From contig NZ_JAEKJA010000007.1 of the NCBI RefSeq assembly GCF_016411865.1, positions 372,001 through 436,000 on the forward strand: 64,000 bases of DNA, given 5' to 3'. The notes beneath the pieces were generated by a model. That model was given only the letters and a program-made list of their open reading frames with translations, was not told where the DNA came from and made no database searches. Made by a program: the position numbers and the translations under genes. Origin of the DNA: Acuticoccus mangrovi (GTDB taxonomy: Bacteria; Pseudomonadota; Alphaproteobacteria; Rhizobiales; Amorphaceae). Numbering within the stretch: position 1 is the first letter of the stretch; every line of letters starts with the position of its first letter. Positions 18,331-27,526 of this stretch are shown here, one piece after another.

Positions 18331-19524
18331 TCAGGGGCAGTGGGCGCGGCCGCGCTCGGCGCTCGAGAAGATCCACGCCGGCTTGCGGGAGAAGCTCGGG
18401 GTGAGGTTCGACCGGGCGGTCCAGCCGTCGAAGGTGCCGTCGTCGTCGTGGTCGACCTCCACCACGTCCCCGGCGGTGCGGCCGACGCGTGCGGCGTTGG
18501 CATAGTCCACCGTGTCGGGATGGGAGACGGTGCGCCCGCCGCGGCAGCGCTGGTTGGCGCTGATGAGGTCGCGCGGGCCGGAGCGCGCGGTGCGGCGAAT
18601 GCGGGCGTCGCCGTCGCAGGCGAAGCGGCGGGCGTCGTAGATCGCGCGGGTGCGGGTGGGGTCAACCATGACGGCGCCGCGGCGCGTCCAGATGCCGATG
18701 CCGCCGTCGGCGAAGCGGGCATTCTTGATGTTGACGTCGAGCGGCAGGCCGCGGCGGCACGAGCCCGGGTCGCCGCCGAACCACTCGAGGTTCACCCCGC
18801 TCTGGAAGAGATGCCAGCGGCCGGAGTTGTGGAAGCTCGTGGTGCCCGGATAGGCGCGCGAGGCGGAGAGCCAGGCATAGTCGATGAGGCGCTCGGCCTG
18901 GAGCACCTCCAGCGCGTCGCCGTTGCCGTAGGCGCCGAGGCGGTAGCCGGAGCGCGACAGGATGCGTCCCACGGTGCGGAAATAGTCCACCATGGCGGCG
19001 CGTGTCGTGGTGTCGGCGGCGTTGAAGGCGATGTCGACGCCGAAATAGATGGCGGTGCCGCGGGGCTGGCCGAGGGCGTTCGCCTGGGTCACGGCGGCGC
19101 GGGCGTCGAGCTCGGCCTCGGCGGTGGGGGTGCGCTCGCGTGTGGTGATGCGGCAGGCGGCGTCGGGCAGCGGATTGCCGTCGCGGTCCTTGCCGTGGAA
19201 TTTGTTCTTCGAGTCGTTGTTGTACTGATAGATCGACAGGATCGCCATGTTGTGGGCGAGGATCTGGCTCACCTCGCTGTTGCGGTCGCTGGCGGGACCC
19301 TGGTCGATGAGCCGCTTCTCCGGAATGTTGCGCTCCGGCTGCGGGCAGCGGGCGAGATAGCGTCCGATCACCTGCACGCCGACGGCCTCGAGATCGTCGA
19401 GAAAGGGGCGGGTGTCCCACGCGGCGTCGATGATCGCGGCGCGCGGGTCGGCCGCGCGAGCGGGCGCGGCGGCGGCGACGAGGGTCAAGAGGAGTGCGGC
19501 GAGGGCGAGCGAACGCAAACGCAT
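18331..19524 (-). CDS. Secreted DUF1906-like (glycoside-hydrolase-like) protein
   Basis: 397 residues from the ATG at 19524, with a signal peptide (LRSLALAALLLTLVAAAAPARA). The mature N-terminus IIDAAWDTRPFLDDLEAVGVQVIGRYLA and the later AIYFGVDIAFN and LGAYGNGD fit the TIM-barrel DUF1906 (Rv2525c-like) domain, related to lysozyme-like glycosidases that may act on peptidoglycan. The C-terminal 100 residues are cysteine-containing and hold an Asp-rich loop (DHDDDGTFDGW) resembling a calcium-binding EF-hand loop. It sits alone between two inverted copies of the mosaic repeat. Enzymatic activity is unproven for the family. Confidence 0.78.
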   Translation of the reverse strand: MRLRSLALAALLLTLVAAAAPARAADPRAAIIDAAWDTRPFLDDLEAVGVQVIGRYLARCPQPERNIPEKRLIDQGPASDRNSEVSQILAHNMAILSIYQYNNDSKNKFHGKDRDGNPLPDAACRITTRERTPTAEAELDARAAVTQANALGQPRGTAIYFGVDIAFNAADTTTRAAMVDYFRTVGRILSRSGYRLGAYGNGDALEVLQAERLIDYAWLSASRAYPGTTSFHNSGRWHLFQSGVNLEWFGGDPGSCRRGLPLDVNIKNARFADGGIGIWTRRGAVMVDPTRTRAIYDARRFACDGDARIRRTARSGPRDLISANQRCRGGRTVSHPDTVDYANAARVGRTAGDVVEVDHDDDGTFDGWTARSNLTPSFSRKPAWIFSSAERGRAHCP

Positions 19525-19661
19525 GGGCTGGTCTCCGACGGCGGGCGGACGATGGCGAGCGCGGTGCGGCCCGTCAAGCTTGCGCGAGGTCACGAAGCGG
19601 TGCGAGGCTCGGCCGCAAAGACGCGCCCGACGATGGCGCGCCGCAGCGAGGAGACGCCGCG

Positions 19662-20270
19662 ATGGCGCTGATGTTCTGGTACGATTTCTCGTCCACCTAT
19701 TCCTATCTGGCGGCGATGCGGATCGCCGAGAAGGCCGCTGCGGCGGGGGTGGAGGTGACGTGGCACCCGTTCCTGCTGGGGCCGATCTTCGCGGAGGCAG
19801 GGCATGCCGGCTCGCCCAATCTCGTTGGCGAGGCGAAGGCGGGCTACATGTGGATGGACATCGGCCGGCGCGCCGCGCACCGCGGCATCCCGTTCGTGCG
19901 TCCCGCGGTGTTTCCCCAGAAAAGCGTGGCGGCGGGGCGCGCGGCGCTGGCGCTCGAGGGCGAGGAGCGGGCGGCGTTCAGCCGCGCCGTGTTCGGCGAG
20001 ATCTTCGGCAAGGGGCGCGACTGCGCCGACCTCGCCGTCCTCGCCGACGCGGCGACGGCGGCGGGGCTCGATCCTGAGCGCGTGGTGGCCGGCGCCTCCG
20101 ATGCGACGGCAAAGGCCGCGCTCTTCGCCGCCGTCGACGAAGCGAAGACACACGGCATCTTCGGCGCGCCCTCGTTCGTGACCCATGACGGCGCCTTGTT
20201 CTGGGGCGACGATCGGCTCGACCACGCGCTCCACTGGGAGCGCACCGGCATGCTGCCGGAGGGCGGCTAG
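19662..20270 (+). CDS. 2-hydroxychromene-2-carboxylate isomerase family protein (DsbA-like fold)
   Basis: 202 residues from the ATG at 19662, which follows GAGGAG by 8 bases. The start WYDFSSTYSYLAAMRI matches the kappa-class GST/HCCA isomerase family, where the serine near residue 10 contacts glutathione. IFGAPSFVTHDGALFWGDDRLDHA near the C-terminus is the conserved cis-proline segment. Members isomerise hydroxychromene carboxylate in naphthalene degradation or act as glutathione-dependent thiol enzymes. No other aromatic-degradation genes adjoin, so the true substrate is open. The stop codon lies in the mosaic repeat. Confidence 0.88.
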   Translation: MALMFWYDFSSTYSYLAAMRIAEKAAAAGVEVTWHPFLLGPIFAEAGHAGSPNLVGEAKAGYMWMDIGRRAAHRGIPFVRPAVFPQKSVAAGRAALALEGEERAAFSRAVFGEIFGKGRDCADLAVLADAATAAGLDPERVVAGASDATAKAALFAAVDEAKTHGIFGAPSFVTHDGALFWGDDRLDHALHWERTGMLPEGG

Positions 20271-20373
20271 CGCGCGTTCAGGAAGAGTGGAGCCGGTTTT
20301 CCGCTCGGAACGCGCGCAGACAAAGAAACCGGCGCCGCTTCGGTGAACGCAAGTTCATTGAGCCGGCTCAGAG
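20268..20373 (-). repeat. Intergenic mosaic repeat, copy 2 (minus orientation)
   Basis: Reverse-oriented copy of the 18192-18296 element. On the plus strand it begins CTAGCGCGCGTTCAGGA and ends GAGCCGGCTCAGAG. Its ends supply the stop of the upstream isomerase gene and overlap the stop of the convergent monooxygenase. The two copies could form a long-range inverted repeat around a 2-kb, two-gene segment. Confidence 0.85.
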
Positions 20374-21549
20374 ATCGTAGGCGGGCAGGGTGAAGTCGTC
20401 CCGGACGCTCTCGCCGACGAAATAGTCGGCGATCGGCGGGATCACCAGAAGGCGCGTCGCGACGCGGCGGAGCCAGACGCCGAACGCGGTCTCGGGCGTG
20501 AAGGAGGCGGCGAAGGCGCGCGCCGACTTCTGCTTTTCCGCCAGGAAGGGGCGTAGCCGCGCCTCGTAGGCGGCGAGGGCGGCCGAGACGTCGCCCCCGG
20601 CACGCTGGAGTTCGCCCGCGAGCACATAGGCCTCGGTCATCGCGAGGCCGGTGCCTTCGCCGGCGAGCAGCGAAGCGCAGGCCGCCGCGTCGCCGACGAG
20701 CACCGTGCGCCCGCGGCTCCATTCGGGCATCTCGATCTGGCTGACGCGATCGAAGTAGACGTCGTCCGCCGCGTCGAGCGCGGCGAGGAACTCGGCCGCC
20801 TCCCAGCCGACCGTGCCGAAGACCTTGTGGAGGAGGGCGCGGCGTTCCGCATCGTCCCGCGGCTCGGCCTCCGGCATGTGGGCGGCGGAGAAGATCATGA
20901 GGAAGAGGGTGCGGTCGTCGCGCATTGCGAAGCGGGAGAGGCTGAGACCCGGCTCGGCGTGGGTGACGTAGACATTCTCGTCGCGGTGGGGATAGCCGAC
21001 GGCCTCGAAGGCGGCGACGTGGTAGCCGAGGGGGCGCTCGGCGGCGATGTCGCCCCAGACGAGGCGGCGCACCGTGGAGTGGAGGCCGTCGGCGCCCACC
21101 ATCAGGTCGAAGCGGCGGATGGCGCCGCTCGCAAGGTGGGCGCTGACGCCGGCGCCGTCGTCGTCCAGGGCGGTGACGGTGTCGCCGAAGAGGGTCTCCA
21201 CCCGGTCCTTCACCGTGCCGTAGATGATTGCGGCGAGGTCGCCGCGGGGCAGGCTGGTGAACCGGTCGCCGATCATGCGGCCGAAGACGTCGGTGGAGAA
21301 GCCGCCGCCGACGCTGCCGTCGGCCTTCAGCAGGCGCACCTCCTTCACCCGATAGCCCGCGGCGAGGATCGGCTCGACGAGCCCCATGCGCTCGGCGACG
21401 TCGTAGCCGACGCCCCAGAAGTCGATCACGTAGCCGCCGCTGCGAAAGGACGGCGCGTGCTCGATGAGCGTCACCTCGTGACCGCTCCGCAGAAGGAAGT
21501 GGGCGAGGCAGGGTCCGGCGATGCCGGCGCCGCAAATGCCGATCTTCAT
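20368..21549 (-). CDS. FAD-dependent monooxygenase (PHBH/TetX-like group)
   Basis: 393 residues from the ATG at 21549 (GGAGCG upstream). The dinucleotide fold GICGAGIAGPCLAHFLL opens the protein. The mid-protein VGADGLHSTVRRLVWG matches the DG motif, and VLVGDAAACASLLAGEGTGLA is the second FAD motif. This class hydroxylates aromatic or polyketide substrates with NAD(P)H and O2; some, such as TetX, inactivate antibiotics. It is divergent from a tetR gene with a 20-bp palindrome between them, so it is probably the repressor's target and ligand-inducible. Substrate unknown. Confidence 0.9.
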   Translation of the reverse strand: MKIGICGAGIAGPCLAHFLLRSGHEVTLIEHAPSFRSGGYVIDFWGVGYDVAERMGLVEPILAAGYRVKEVRLLKADGSVGGGFSTDVFGRMIGDRFTSLPRGDLAAIIYGTVKDRVETLFGDTVTALDDDGAGVSAHLASGAIRRFDLMVGADGLHSTVRRLVWGDIAAERPLGYHVAAFEAVGYPHRDENVYVTHAEPGLSLSRFAMRDDRTLFLMIFSAAHMPEAEPRDDAERRALLHKVFGTVGWEAAEFLAALDAADDVYFDRVSQIEMPEWSRGRTVLVGDAAACASLLAGEGTGLAMTEAYVLAGELQRAGGDVSAALAAYEARLRPFLAEKQKSARAFAASFTPETAFGVWLRRVATRLLVIPPIADYFVGESVRDDFTLPAYDL

Positions 21550-21600
21550 GATGTCGCTCCGATCGCACGTCACTCGGCCGGGGAAAGCGGCCGCAACCAC

Positions 21601-21620
21601 TGTGTACCATGTGGTACACA
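21601..21620. promoter_or_regulatory. TetR-type operator palindrome
   Basis: Perfect 9-bp arms TGTGTACCA and TGGTACACA separated by 2 bases, midway in the monooxygenase/tetR divergent region. The size and symmetry fit a TetR-dimer operator controlling both genes. Confidence 0.8.
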
Positions 21621-21658
21621 CTCATGGTTCTAGGCGCGGTGACCGCTATGGTCAAGCG

Positions 21659-22279
21659 ATGAGCAGACGCAGACTGGACCGGCTCGCGCCGGCGCGGCGA
21701 ACGAGGCTGATGCAGAGCGCGGCGGACGAGTTCGCCGAGAACGGCTACGAGCGCGCCTCGCTGAACCGCATCCTGGAGCGGTCGGGGATGGGGAAGAGCT
21801 CGTTCTACTACTACTTCGAGGATAAGGCCGATCTCTTCGCCACCCTGGTGGAAGGGTCCGTGGCGGACCTCTTCGAGAGCGCCGGCCGGTTCGACGTCGC
21901 GAGTCTCTCGGCGGACGCCTTCTGGAGCGCGTGCGAGGACTACTATCGCGCGATCATCGCGGCGGCGAGCGCGGACGACCGGTCGGTGGCGCTCGGCTGG
22001 ATGTTCTATCGGCTGCGTGCCGAGGGGGCGGAGAGCGGGCCGACGGAGCGCATCGTGGAGGCGGCGCGGGCCTGGGTCGGCGGCTTCATCCTACGCGGGC
22101 AGGCCCTCGGGGTGGTGCGCACCGATCTGCCGGACGGGCTGCTCGTCGACTGCATGATGGGGATCGTCGAGGCGATCGACCGCTGGGTGGTGACGAACTG
22201 GAGCGAGATCGGAGAGGCGGCGCGGCGGCGGATGGCGTCGGAGCACGTCGATCTCGTGCGGCGTGTGCTGTCGCCCTGA
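21659..22279 (+). CDS. TetR/AcrR family transcriptional regulator
   Basis: 206 residues from the ATG at 21659. The N-terminal helix-turn-helix reads LMQSAADEFAENGYERASLNRILERSGMGKSSFYYYFEDKADLFATLV, a textbook TetR DNA-binding domain. The C-terminal ligand domain (about 70-200) is not assigned to a known ligand. It lies head-to-head with the flavin monooxygenase, with the 9-2-9 palindrome 39 bases before its start. I infer autoregulation and repression of the monooxygenase until its substrate binds. Confidence 0.94.
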   Translation: MSRRRLDRLAPARRTRLMQSAADEFAENGYERASLNRILERSGMGKSSFYYYFEDKADLFATLVEGSVADLFESAGRFDVASLSADAFWSACEDYYRAIIAAASADDRSVALGWMFYRLRAEGAESGPTERIVEAARAWVGGFILRGQALGVVRTDLPDGLLVDCMMGIVEAIDRWVVTNWSEIGEAARRRMASEHVDLVRRVLSP

Positions 22280-22296
22280 CGGGGTCGCGGAGCCGG

Positions 22297-22647
22297 TCAG
22301 CTGTCCGGGTCGCGCTCCACGAAGTGCTTGAGGCGGCCGAGGGCGTCGGCCCATTGGCGGGAGATGGCGGCGAGGCCGGCGCTGGCGTCGTCGAGGCGTT
22401 CGGGGCGGAAGGTGTAGAGCGTCTCGCGGCCGAGACGGCGGCTCGAGACGAGGCCGACGCCTTCGAGCACCTTGAGGTGCTTGGTGACGGCCTGCCGGCT
22501 GAGGTCGGAGGCGTCGGCGAGGGCGCTGATCGAGCGGGGCTCGCCGCTCGACAGCGTCGCCACGATACCGAGCCTCGTGCGGTCGCCGAGCGCCGCGAAG
22601 ACCGGGGCATGATCGCCGAGACGGGCCCTGTCAGCCGCTCGTGACAT
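22297..22647 (-). CDS. ArsR-family (winged helix) repressor, SRPBCC-associated type
   Basis: 116 residues. The winged helix runs through FAALGDRTRLGIVATLSSGEPRSISALA and LSRQAVTKHLKVLEGVGLVSSRRLGRETLYTF. No metal-binding CxC or histidine clusters are visible, so it belongs to the non-metal ArsR group that accompanies START-domain (AHSA1/SRPBCC) proteins. Its start overlaps the end of the upstream SRPBCC gene by 17 bases, so they form one operon. Two GCAAC-N6-GTTGC repeats before the operon are its likely operators. Confidence 0.92.
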   Translation of the reverse strand: MSRAADRARLGDHAPVFAALGDRTRLGIVATLSSGEPRSISALADASDLSRQAVTKHLKVLEGVGLVSSRRLGRETLYTFRPERLDDASAGLAAISRQWADALGRLKHFVERDPDS

Positions 22648-23098
22648 GGCGGGCGATGTTGCCGAGCTGGATGGGCCAGCCCTTCGTGTTCATCCGGAAG
22701 GCCGTCGGGCGGCGCGCCTCGGGGAGGGCGTCGAAGCCGCTCTCGCGCACCGTCAGACGGGTGCCGGTGTCGCGTGGCTCGAGGGTGAATTCGATCAGCG
22801 TCTGCGGCTCCTTGGTATAGTCGTGGTCCGGCTCGACGGCGTACGGATGCCAGCTGAACACGAAGCGGCGCGGCGCATCCATCTCCCGCACGGTGATTTC
22901 GAGCGGGAGGCCGGCGAAATCGGCAATGGTGAGGCTCCCGTGCACCGTTTCGCCGGGGCGGAAGGGGGTGGCGAAGACGACGCCGAACCATTCGCCGAAC
23001 TCGCGATGGTCCGTGAGGGCACGCCAGACGCGGGCGACGGGGGCGGCGATGTCGACGCTTTCGACGACGATGTCGGTGGAGCTCTGAGCGGTGTTCAT
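22631..23098 (-). CDS. SRPBCC (AHSA1/START-like) domain protein
   Basis: 155 residues from the ATG at 23098. VESVDIAAPVARVWRALTDHREFGEWFG is the standard N-terminus of the AHSA1-type SRPBCC fold, a hydrophobic-cavity ligand binder. LIEFTLEPRDTGTRLTVRESGFDAL follows the family pattern toward the end. Often encoded with an ArsR repressor, usually with the regulator first; here the order is reversed. Ligand unknown. Start and control follow from the inverted repeat 15 bases upstream. Confidence 0.88.
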   Translation of the reverse strand: MNTAQSSTDIVVESVDIAAPVARVWRALTDHREFGEWFGVVFATPFRPGETVHGSLTIADFAGLPLEITVREMDAPRRFVFSWHPYAVEPDHDYTKEPQTLIEFTLEPRDTGTRLTVRESGFDALPEARRPTAFRMNTKGWPIQLGNIARHVTSG

Positions 23099-23112
23099 GG
23101 CAACCTCTATGC

Positions 23113-23128
23113 GCAACTGAATGGTTGC
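23113..23128 (-). promoter_or_regulatory. Inverted repeat GCAAC-N6-GTTGC, operator candidate 1
   Basis: Five-base arms around TGAATG, 15 bases before the SRPBCC start codon; flanking bases TATGC and ATAA partly extend the symmetry. Likely bound by the ArsR protein of the same operon. Confidence 0.6.
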
Positions 23129-23153
23129 ATAATGGGGCGCCATGTCGAGAAAG

Positions 23154-23169
23154 GCAACCAAAAAGTTGC
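23154..23169 (-). promoter_or_regulatory. Inverted repeat GCAAC-N6-GTTGC, operator candidate 2
   Basis: Same arms around CAAAAA, exactly 41 bases (about four helical turns) from the first copy. Two identical palindromes on one face suggest cooperative autorepression. Confidence 0.6.
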
Positions 23170-23213
23170 GAGTTGATTCGCACGAGCCTCGGCGCGACGG
23201 CGAGCCGAGAACG

Positions 23214-23246
23214 AAAAAAGCCCGCCGGGATGGCCGGCGGGCTTTC
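23214..23246 (-). terminator. Rho-independent terminator after cysNC
   Basis: On the minus strand an 11-bp stem AAGCCCGCCGG / CCGGCGGGCTT around a 5-base loop ends in six Ts, about 22 bases after the cysNC stop. Confidence 0.9.
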
Positions 23247-23267
23247 GGAACGGGTCTCGCGGTGGCG

Positions 23268-25193
23268 TCAGTCGATGACGCCGCGCTCGCGCAGGAGGGT
23301 GACGATCCTCTCGGCGTTCTCCTCGGGCTCGCCGACGGTGGTGTCGATGACGATCTCCGCTTCGACCGGTGCCTCGTAGGGCGAATCGACACCGGTGAAG
23401 TTCTTGAGCTGACCGGCGTCGGCCTTCTTGTAGAGGCCCTTCGGATCGCGCTGGCGGCAGACCTCGATGGGCGTGTCGATGAACACCTCGAGGAACTCGC
23501 CGTCCTCCACCATGTCGCGCGCCATCCGCCGCTCGGAGCGGAACGGCGAGATGAAGGAGACGAGCACGATCATGCCGGCGTCGACGAAGAGCTTCGACGT
23601 CTCGGCCACGCGGCGGATGTTCTCGACGCGGTCGGCGTCGGTGAAGCCGAGGTCGCGGTTGAGGCCGTGGCGGACGTTGTCGCCGTCGAGGATGTAGGTG
23701 TGACGGCCCTGCGCGTTGAGCTTCTTCTCGACGAGGTTGGCGATCGTCGACTTGCCCGAGCCGGAGAGGCCGGTGAACCACAGCACCGCCGGCTTCTGAC
23801 CCTTGAGGGCGGCGCGGGTGTTCTTGTCGACGTCGAGCGCCTGCCAGTGGATGTTGGTGGCGCGGCGCAGCGCGAACCACACCATGCCGGCGCCCACCGT
23901 CTGGTTGGTGAGGCGGTCGACCAGGATGAAGGCGCCGGTGTCGCGGTTCGCCTCGTAGGGATCGAAGGCGATCTCTTCCGACAGCGAGATGTTGCAGAAG
24001 CCGACCTCGTTGAGGCTGAGCTCCTTGGCGGCGAGGTGGTCGAAGGTGTTGACGTCGATCCGGTGCTTGATCTCGGTGACCTGCGCCGTGACGCTGCGGG
24101 TGCCGATCTTCAGAAGGTAGGGACGCCCCGGATAGAGGTGCTGCTCGGCCATCCACACGATGTGGGCGGCGAACTGGTCGGCGACCTCCGGCCGGTGCGA
24201 CGGCGGCACCAGGATGTCGCCGCGCGAGACGTCGATCTCGCGGTCGAGCACGATCGTCACCGCCTCGGAAGCGGCGGCCTCTTCGAGGTCGCCGTCCATG
24301 GTCACGATGCGGGCGATTTTGGCCTCGCGCCCGGAGCCGGCCACCACGACGGGATCGCCGGGGCGGACGCGGCCGGTGGCGATGGTGCCGGAGAAGCCGC
24401 GGAAGTCGAGATTGGGGCGGTTCACCCACTGCACCGGCATGCGGAAGGGGCGATCCTCGAGGTCGGACTGGACCTCGATGGTCTCGAGGTGCTCGAGCAG
24501 CGTCGGCCCGTCATACCAGGGGCTGCGCTCGGAGCGGGCCACCACGTTGTCGCCGTAGCGGGCGGAGATCGGGACGGCCACCATGGTGTCGAAGTCGAAG
24601 CCGTGGGCGAAGGACGCGAAGTCCTTCTTGATCGCCTCGTAGCGGTTCTGGTCGAAGTTCACGAGGTCGATCTTGTTGATCGCCAGCACCACGTGGCGGA
24701 TGCCGAGGAGCGACACCAGGAAGGCGTGCCGCTTGGTCTGCACCTGGATGCCGTTGCGGGCGTCGACGAGGAGCACGGCGAGATCGGCGGTGGAGGCGCC
24801 GGTCGCCATGTTGCGCGTGTACTGCTCGTGGCCGGGCGTGTCGGCGACGATGAACTTGCGCTTGTCGGTGGTGAAGAAGCGGTAGGCGACGTCGATGGTG
24901 ATGCCCTGCTGACGCTCGGCCTCAAGGCCGTCGACGAGGAGGGCGAGATCGATGTCGTCGCCGGTGGTGCCGTGCTTCTTGGAGTCCCGTTCGACGGCGG
25001 CGAGCTGATCCTCGAAGATCAGCTTGGTCTCGAACAGGAGGCGGCCGATGAGGGTGGACTTACCATCGTCCACCGAGCCGCAGGTGATGAAGCGCAGGAA
25101 GGACTTCTTCTCCTGGCTCTCCAGATATTCGGCGAAGGCTTCGGGCGAAAGGTCGACGGCAACGGTCGACGCCGGGGCAGCGGACTGGGACAT
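23268..25193 (-). CDS. cysN/cysC: Bifunctional sulfate adenylyltransferase large subunit / adenylylsulfate kinase (CysN-CysC fusion)
   Basis: 641 residues. The N-terminal GTPase half (about 1-430) shows the P-loop [15 protein letters not shown], the G3 motif [13 protein letters not shown] and the NKID motif of CysN, which drives ATP sulfurylase by GTP hydrolysis. The C-terminal half (about 440-641) starts with the kinase P-loop [17 protein letters not shown] and contains [15 protein letters not shown], typical of APS kinase. The product is PAPS for reductive assimilation or for sulfation, as in NodQ-type fusions. Its ATG overlaps the cysD stop by one base. A terminator follows. Confidence 0.97.
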   Translation of the reverse strand: MSQSAAPASTVAVDLSPEAFAEYLESQEKKSFLRFITCGSVDDGKSTLIGRLLFETKLIFEDQLAAVERDSKKHGTTGDDIDLALLVDGLEAERQQGITIDVAYRFFTTDKRKFIVADTPGHEQYTRNMATGASTADLAVLLVDARNGIQVQTKRHAFLVSLLGIRHVVLAINKIDLVNFDQNRYEAIKKDFASFAHGFDFDTMVAVPISARYGDNVVARSERSPWYDGPTLLEHLETIEVQSDLEDRPFRMPVQWVNRPNLDFRGFSGTIATGRVRPGDPVVVAGSGREAKIARIVTMDGDLEEAAASEAVTIVLDREIDVSRGDILVPPSHRPEVADQFAAHIVWMAEQHLYPGRPYLLKIGTRSVTAQVTEIKHRIDVNTFDHLAAKELSLNEVGFCNISLSEEIAFDPYEANRDTGAFILVDRLTNQTVGAGMVWFALRRATNIHWQALDVDKNTRAALKGQKPAVLWFTGLSGSGKSTIANLVEKKLNAQGRHTYILDGDNVRHGLNRDLGFTDADRVENIRRVAETSKLFVDAGMIVLVSFISPFRSERRMARDMVEDGEFLEVFIDTPIEVCRQRDPKGLYKKADAGQLKNFTGVDSPYEAPVEAEIVIDTTVGEPEENAERIVTLLRERGVID

Positions 25194-26101
25194 CAGAAGT
25201 AACCTTCGCGCTTCTTCTTTTCCATCGAGGCGTTCTCGTCCTGATCGATCACGCGACCTTGACGTTCGGACGTGCGGGCGATCAGCATCTCGGCCACGAT
25301 ATCGGGAAGAGTGGCGGCCGACGATTCGATGGCGCCGGTGAGCGGGTAGCACCCGAGGGTCCGGAAGCGGACGAGCTTCTGCTCAGGCTCCTCACCGTCG
25401 GCGAGCGGCATCCGATCGTCGTCGACCATGATGAGGGTGCCGTCGCGCTCCACCACCGGCCGCATGGCGGCGTAGTAGAGGGGCACGATCTCGATGTTCT
25501 CCATCATGATGTACTGCCAGATGTCGAGCTCGGTCCAGTTCGACAGCGGGAAGACGCGGATCGATTCGCCCTTCGCCACGCGGCAGTTGTAGAGGTGCCA
25601 GAGCTCGGGACGCTGGTTCTTCGGATCCCAGCCGTGGTTGGCGGTGCGGAAGGAGAAGACGCGCTCCTTGGCGCGGCTCTTCTCCTCGTCGCGGCGGGCG
25701 CCGCCGAAGGCCGCGTCGAAGCCGTACTTCGTCAGCGCCTGCTTGAGCGAATCGGTCTTCATCACCTGGGTGTGGTAGGCCGAGCCGTGGGTGAACGGGC
25801 CGACGCCGTCGCGCACGCCTTCCTCGTTGATGTGCACGATGAGATCGAGCCCGAGCTCGCGCGCCTTGCGGTCGCGGAACTCGACCATCTCGCGGAACTT
25901 CCAGGTGGTGTCCACGTGCATGAGCGGGAAGGGGGGCTTCGACGGGTAGAACGCCTTCATCGCGAGATGAAGCATCACCGCCGAGTCCTTGCCGATGGAG
26001 TAGAGCATCACCGGGTTGCGGAACTCGGCCGCCACCTCGCGGATGATGTGGATAGACTCGTCTTCTAGCCGTTTCAGGTGCGAGCCGCGATCAACGGCCA
26101 T
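25193..26101 (-). CDS. cysD: Sulfate adenylyltransferase subunit 2
   Basis: 302 residues from the ATG at 26101 with GAGGAGAG upstream. Signatures are [30 protein letters not shown] (PP-loop ATPase) and the [20 protein letters not shown] block. It adenylates sulfate with the CysN GTPase. The C-terminus [10 protein letters not shown] is the standard CysD ending. Upstream on the same strand lies cysQ, separated by about 225 bases, so cysDNC probably has its own promoter. Confidence 0.98.
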   Translation of the reverse strand: MAVDRGSHLKRLEDESIHIIREVAAEFRNPVMLYSIGKDSAVMLHLAMKAFYPSKPPFPLMHVDTTWKFREMVEFRDRKARELGLDLIVHINEEGVRDGVGPFTHGSAYHTQVMKTDSLKQALTKYGFDAAFGGARRDEEKSRAKERVFSFRTANHGWDPKNQRPELWHLYNCRVAKGESIRVFPLSNWTELDIWQYIMMENIEIVPLYYAAMRPVVERDGTLIMVDDDRMPLADGEEPEQKLVRFRTLGCYPLTGAIESSAATLPDIVAEMLIARTSERQGRVIDQDENASMEKKKREGYF

Positions 26102-26327
26102 AACGCTCTCCTCTTGATGATCGCCGGGGCGGGTCGCGGCGGCAGCCTGGTCCGATGACGACGCCGTGCGCCGATGTGGCAAAGTACACAGCCGATTGCA
26201 AATTCTGCGCCTGACAACCGGCGAGCGCAATTTTGTCGGGTCGGACGGGGTCGGGATGTGAGACCAGCCGTGGTGGCGGGTTGAACGACATCCGTCTTCC
26301 GAAATGATCCTGACGCAAATGAAATCC

Positions 26328-27155
26328 TTATGTGGCGGGCGTTGCCGCGCGGAAAGGGGCGTCCTTCGCAAACGGGTCGAAGGCGCCGGCTGCGATGAAA
26401 TAGGGGTTGGCGAAGGTGCCGGACGGGTGGTCCGACTTGCCGTAGGTGAGGGCGGCGCCGTCCTCGGTGAGGACGTGCCCGCCGGCGGCGAGGAGCACGG
26501 CGTGGCCAGCGGCCGTGTCCCACTCCATGGTGCGGCCGTGGCGCGGATAGAGGTCGGCGGCGCCTTCGGCCACCTTGCAGAACTTCAGCGACGAGCCCGA
26601 CGAGAGGAAGCTCGCCACGTTGTAGGCCTCGATGAAGGTCTTCGTCTCGTCGCTGAGGTGCGACTTGGAGGCGATCACCTTGAGCGCGTCGCCGGGGACG
26701 GCGGCCTTGATCGGGGTCTTCTCGGTGACCTTGCCGTCGACCACCTTGCCGCGCCAGGCGCCGGTTTCGTCACCGGCGTAGACGGTGTCGATGGCGGGGG
26801 CGAGAACGACGCCGGCGATGGGCTTGCCGTTCTTCACGCGGGCGATGTTGACGGTGAACTCGCCACTGCCGGTCATGAATTCCTTGGTGCCGTCGAGCGG
26901 GTCGACGAGGTAGAAGTCGTCGGCCACGTCCGGGATCCGGCCGGCGGCGACGGATTCCTCGGCGATGACGGCGGTGACGCCCTGCTCGGCGAGCCGCTTC
27001 AGGATGATCGCTTCGGCCGCCTCGTCGGCGACGGTGACGGGGGAGCCGTCATCCTTGGAGCGTGCGGCGGTCCCGTCCGGGCTGTAGTGGGGCAGGATCG
27101 CTGCTCCGGCCTCGATCGCGACCTCGACGAGAAAGTCCAGCGAGGGGTGCTTCAT
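26328..27155 (-). CDS. cysQ: 3'(2'),5'-bisphosphate nucleotidase CysQ
   Basis: 275 residues of the inositol-monophosphatase fold. The metal site [21 protein letters not shown] and the late motif [12 protein letters not shown] are those of CysQ rather than SuhB. It removes the 3'-phosphate from PAP, the by-product of PAPS use, so its place next to cysD and cysNC is functional. The ATG at 27155 is favoured over the GTG at 27161 because GGAGCG lies 8 bases before it. Confidence 0.94.
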   Translation of the reverse strand: MKHPSLDFLVEVAIEAGAAILPHYSPDGTAARSKDDGSPVTVADEAAEAIILKRLAEQGVTAVIAEESVAAGRIPDVADDFYLVDPLDGTKEFMTGSGEFTVNIARVKNGKPIAGVVLAPAIDTVYAGDETGAWRGKVVDGKVTEKTPIKAAVPGDALKVIASKSHLSDETKTFIEAYNVASFLSSGSSLKFCKVAEGAADLYPRHGRTMEWDTAAGHAVLLAAGGHVLTEDGAALTYGKSDHPSGTFANPYFIAAGAFDPFAKDAPFRAATPAT

Positions 27156-27346
27156 CAACACAACGCTCCAACGAATTTACGCGACCGGCCCGCCGACCGG
27201 CCTTGAGGGCTCATCGCCACGACCTTGGGTGCGGCAATCTGTGCTTCGCTCTAATCCATGCTGTATTGCAGCGCAACAGAACGCAAGGCCTCGCCGAATA
27301 TCTCTTTCTCGGATGCGCCGCTGAGCCGAGCCGCGAGCCCCGTCGA

Positions 27347-27526
27347 TCAGCGTGCGGCGCGGCGCGTGCGGAGCGGGCGAATCCAGAAATCGTAGACCGC
27401 GAGCGCCACGGAGATGGCGATGACGATGGCGAGATCGGGCTCCATCACGAAGGCGCTGATGATGCCGACGAAGACGATGAAGCCCGCAAGGGCGATGAAC
27501 GACAGGACCCAATCCAATTTGGTCAA
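27347..27526 (-). CDS. Small two-helix membrane protein (TTG start)
   Basis: 59 residues read from a TTG at 27526, preceded by GGAGG at 27536-27540 with 8-9 bases spacing. Two hydrophobic helices are visible: WVLSFIALAGFIVFVGIISAF and, after an MEPD turn, LAIVIAISVALAVYDFWI, followed by a basic tail (RPLRTRRAAR). The composition and tail suggest an inner-membrane protein with both ends in the cytoplasm. Similar short proteins occur in other Hyphomicrobiales; no function is known. It is transcribed toward cysQ, about 190 bases away. Confidence 0.72.
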   Translation of the reverse strand: MTKLDWVLSFIALAGFIVFVGIISAFVMEPDLAIVIAISVALAVYDFWIRPLRTRRAAR

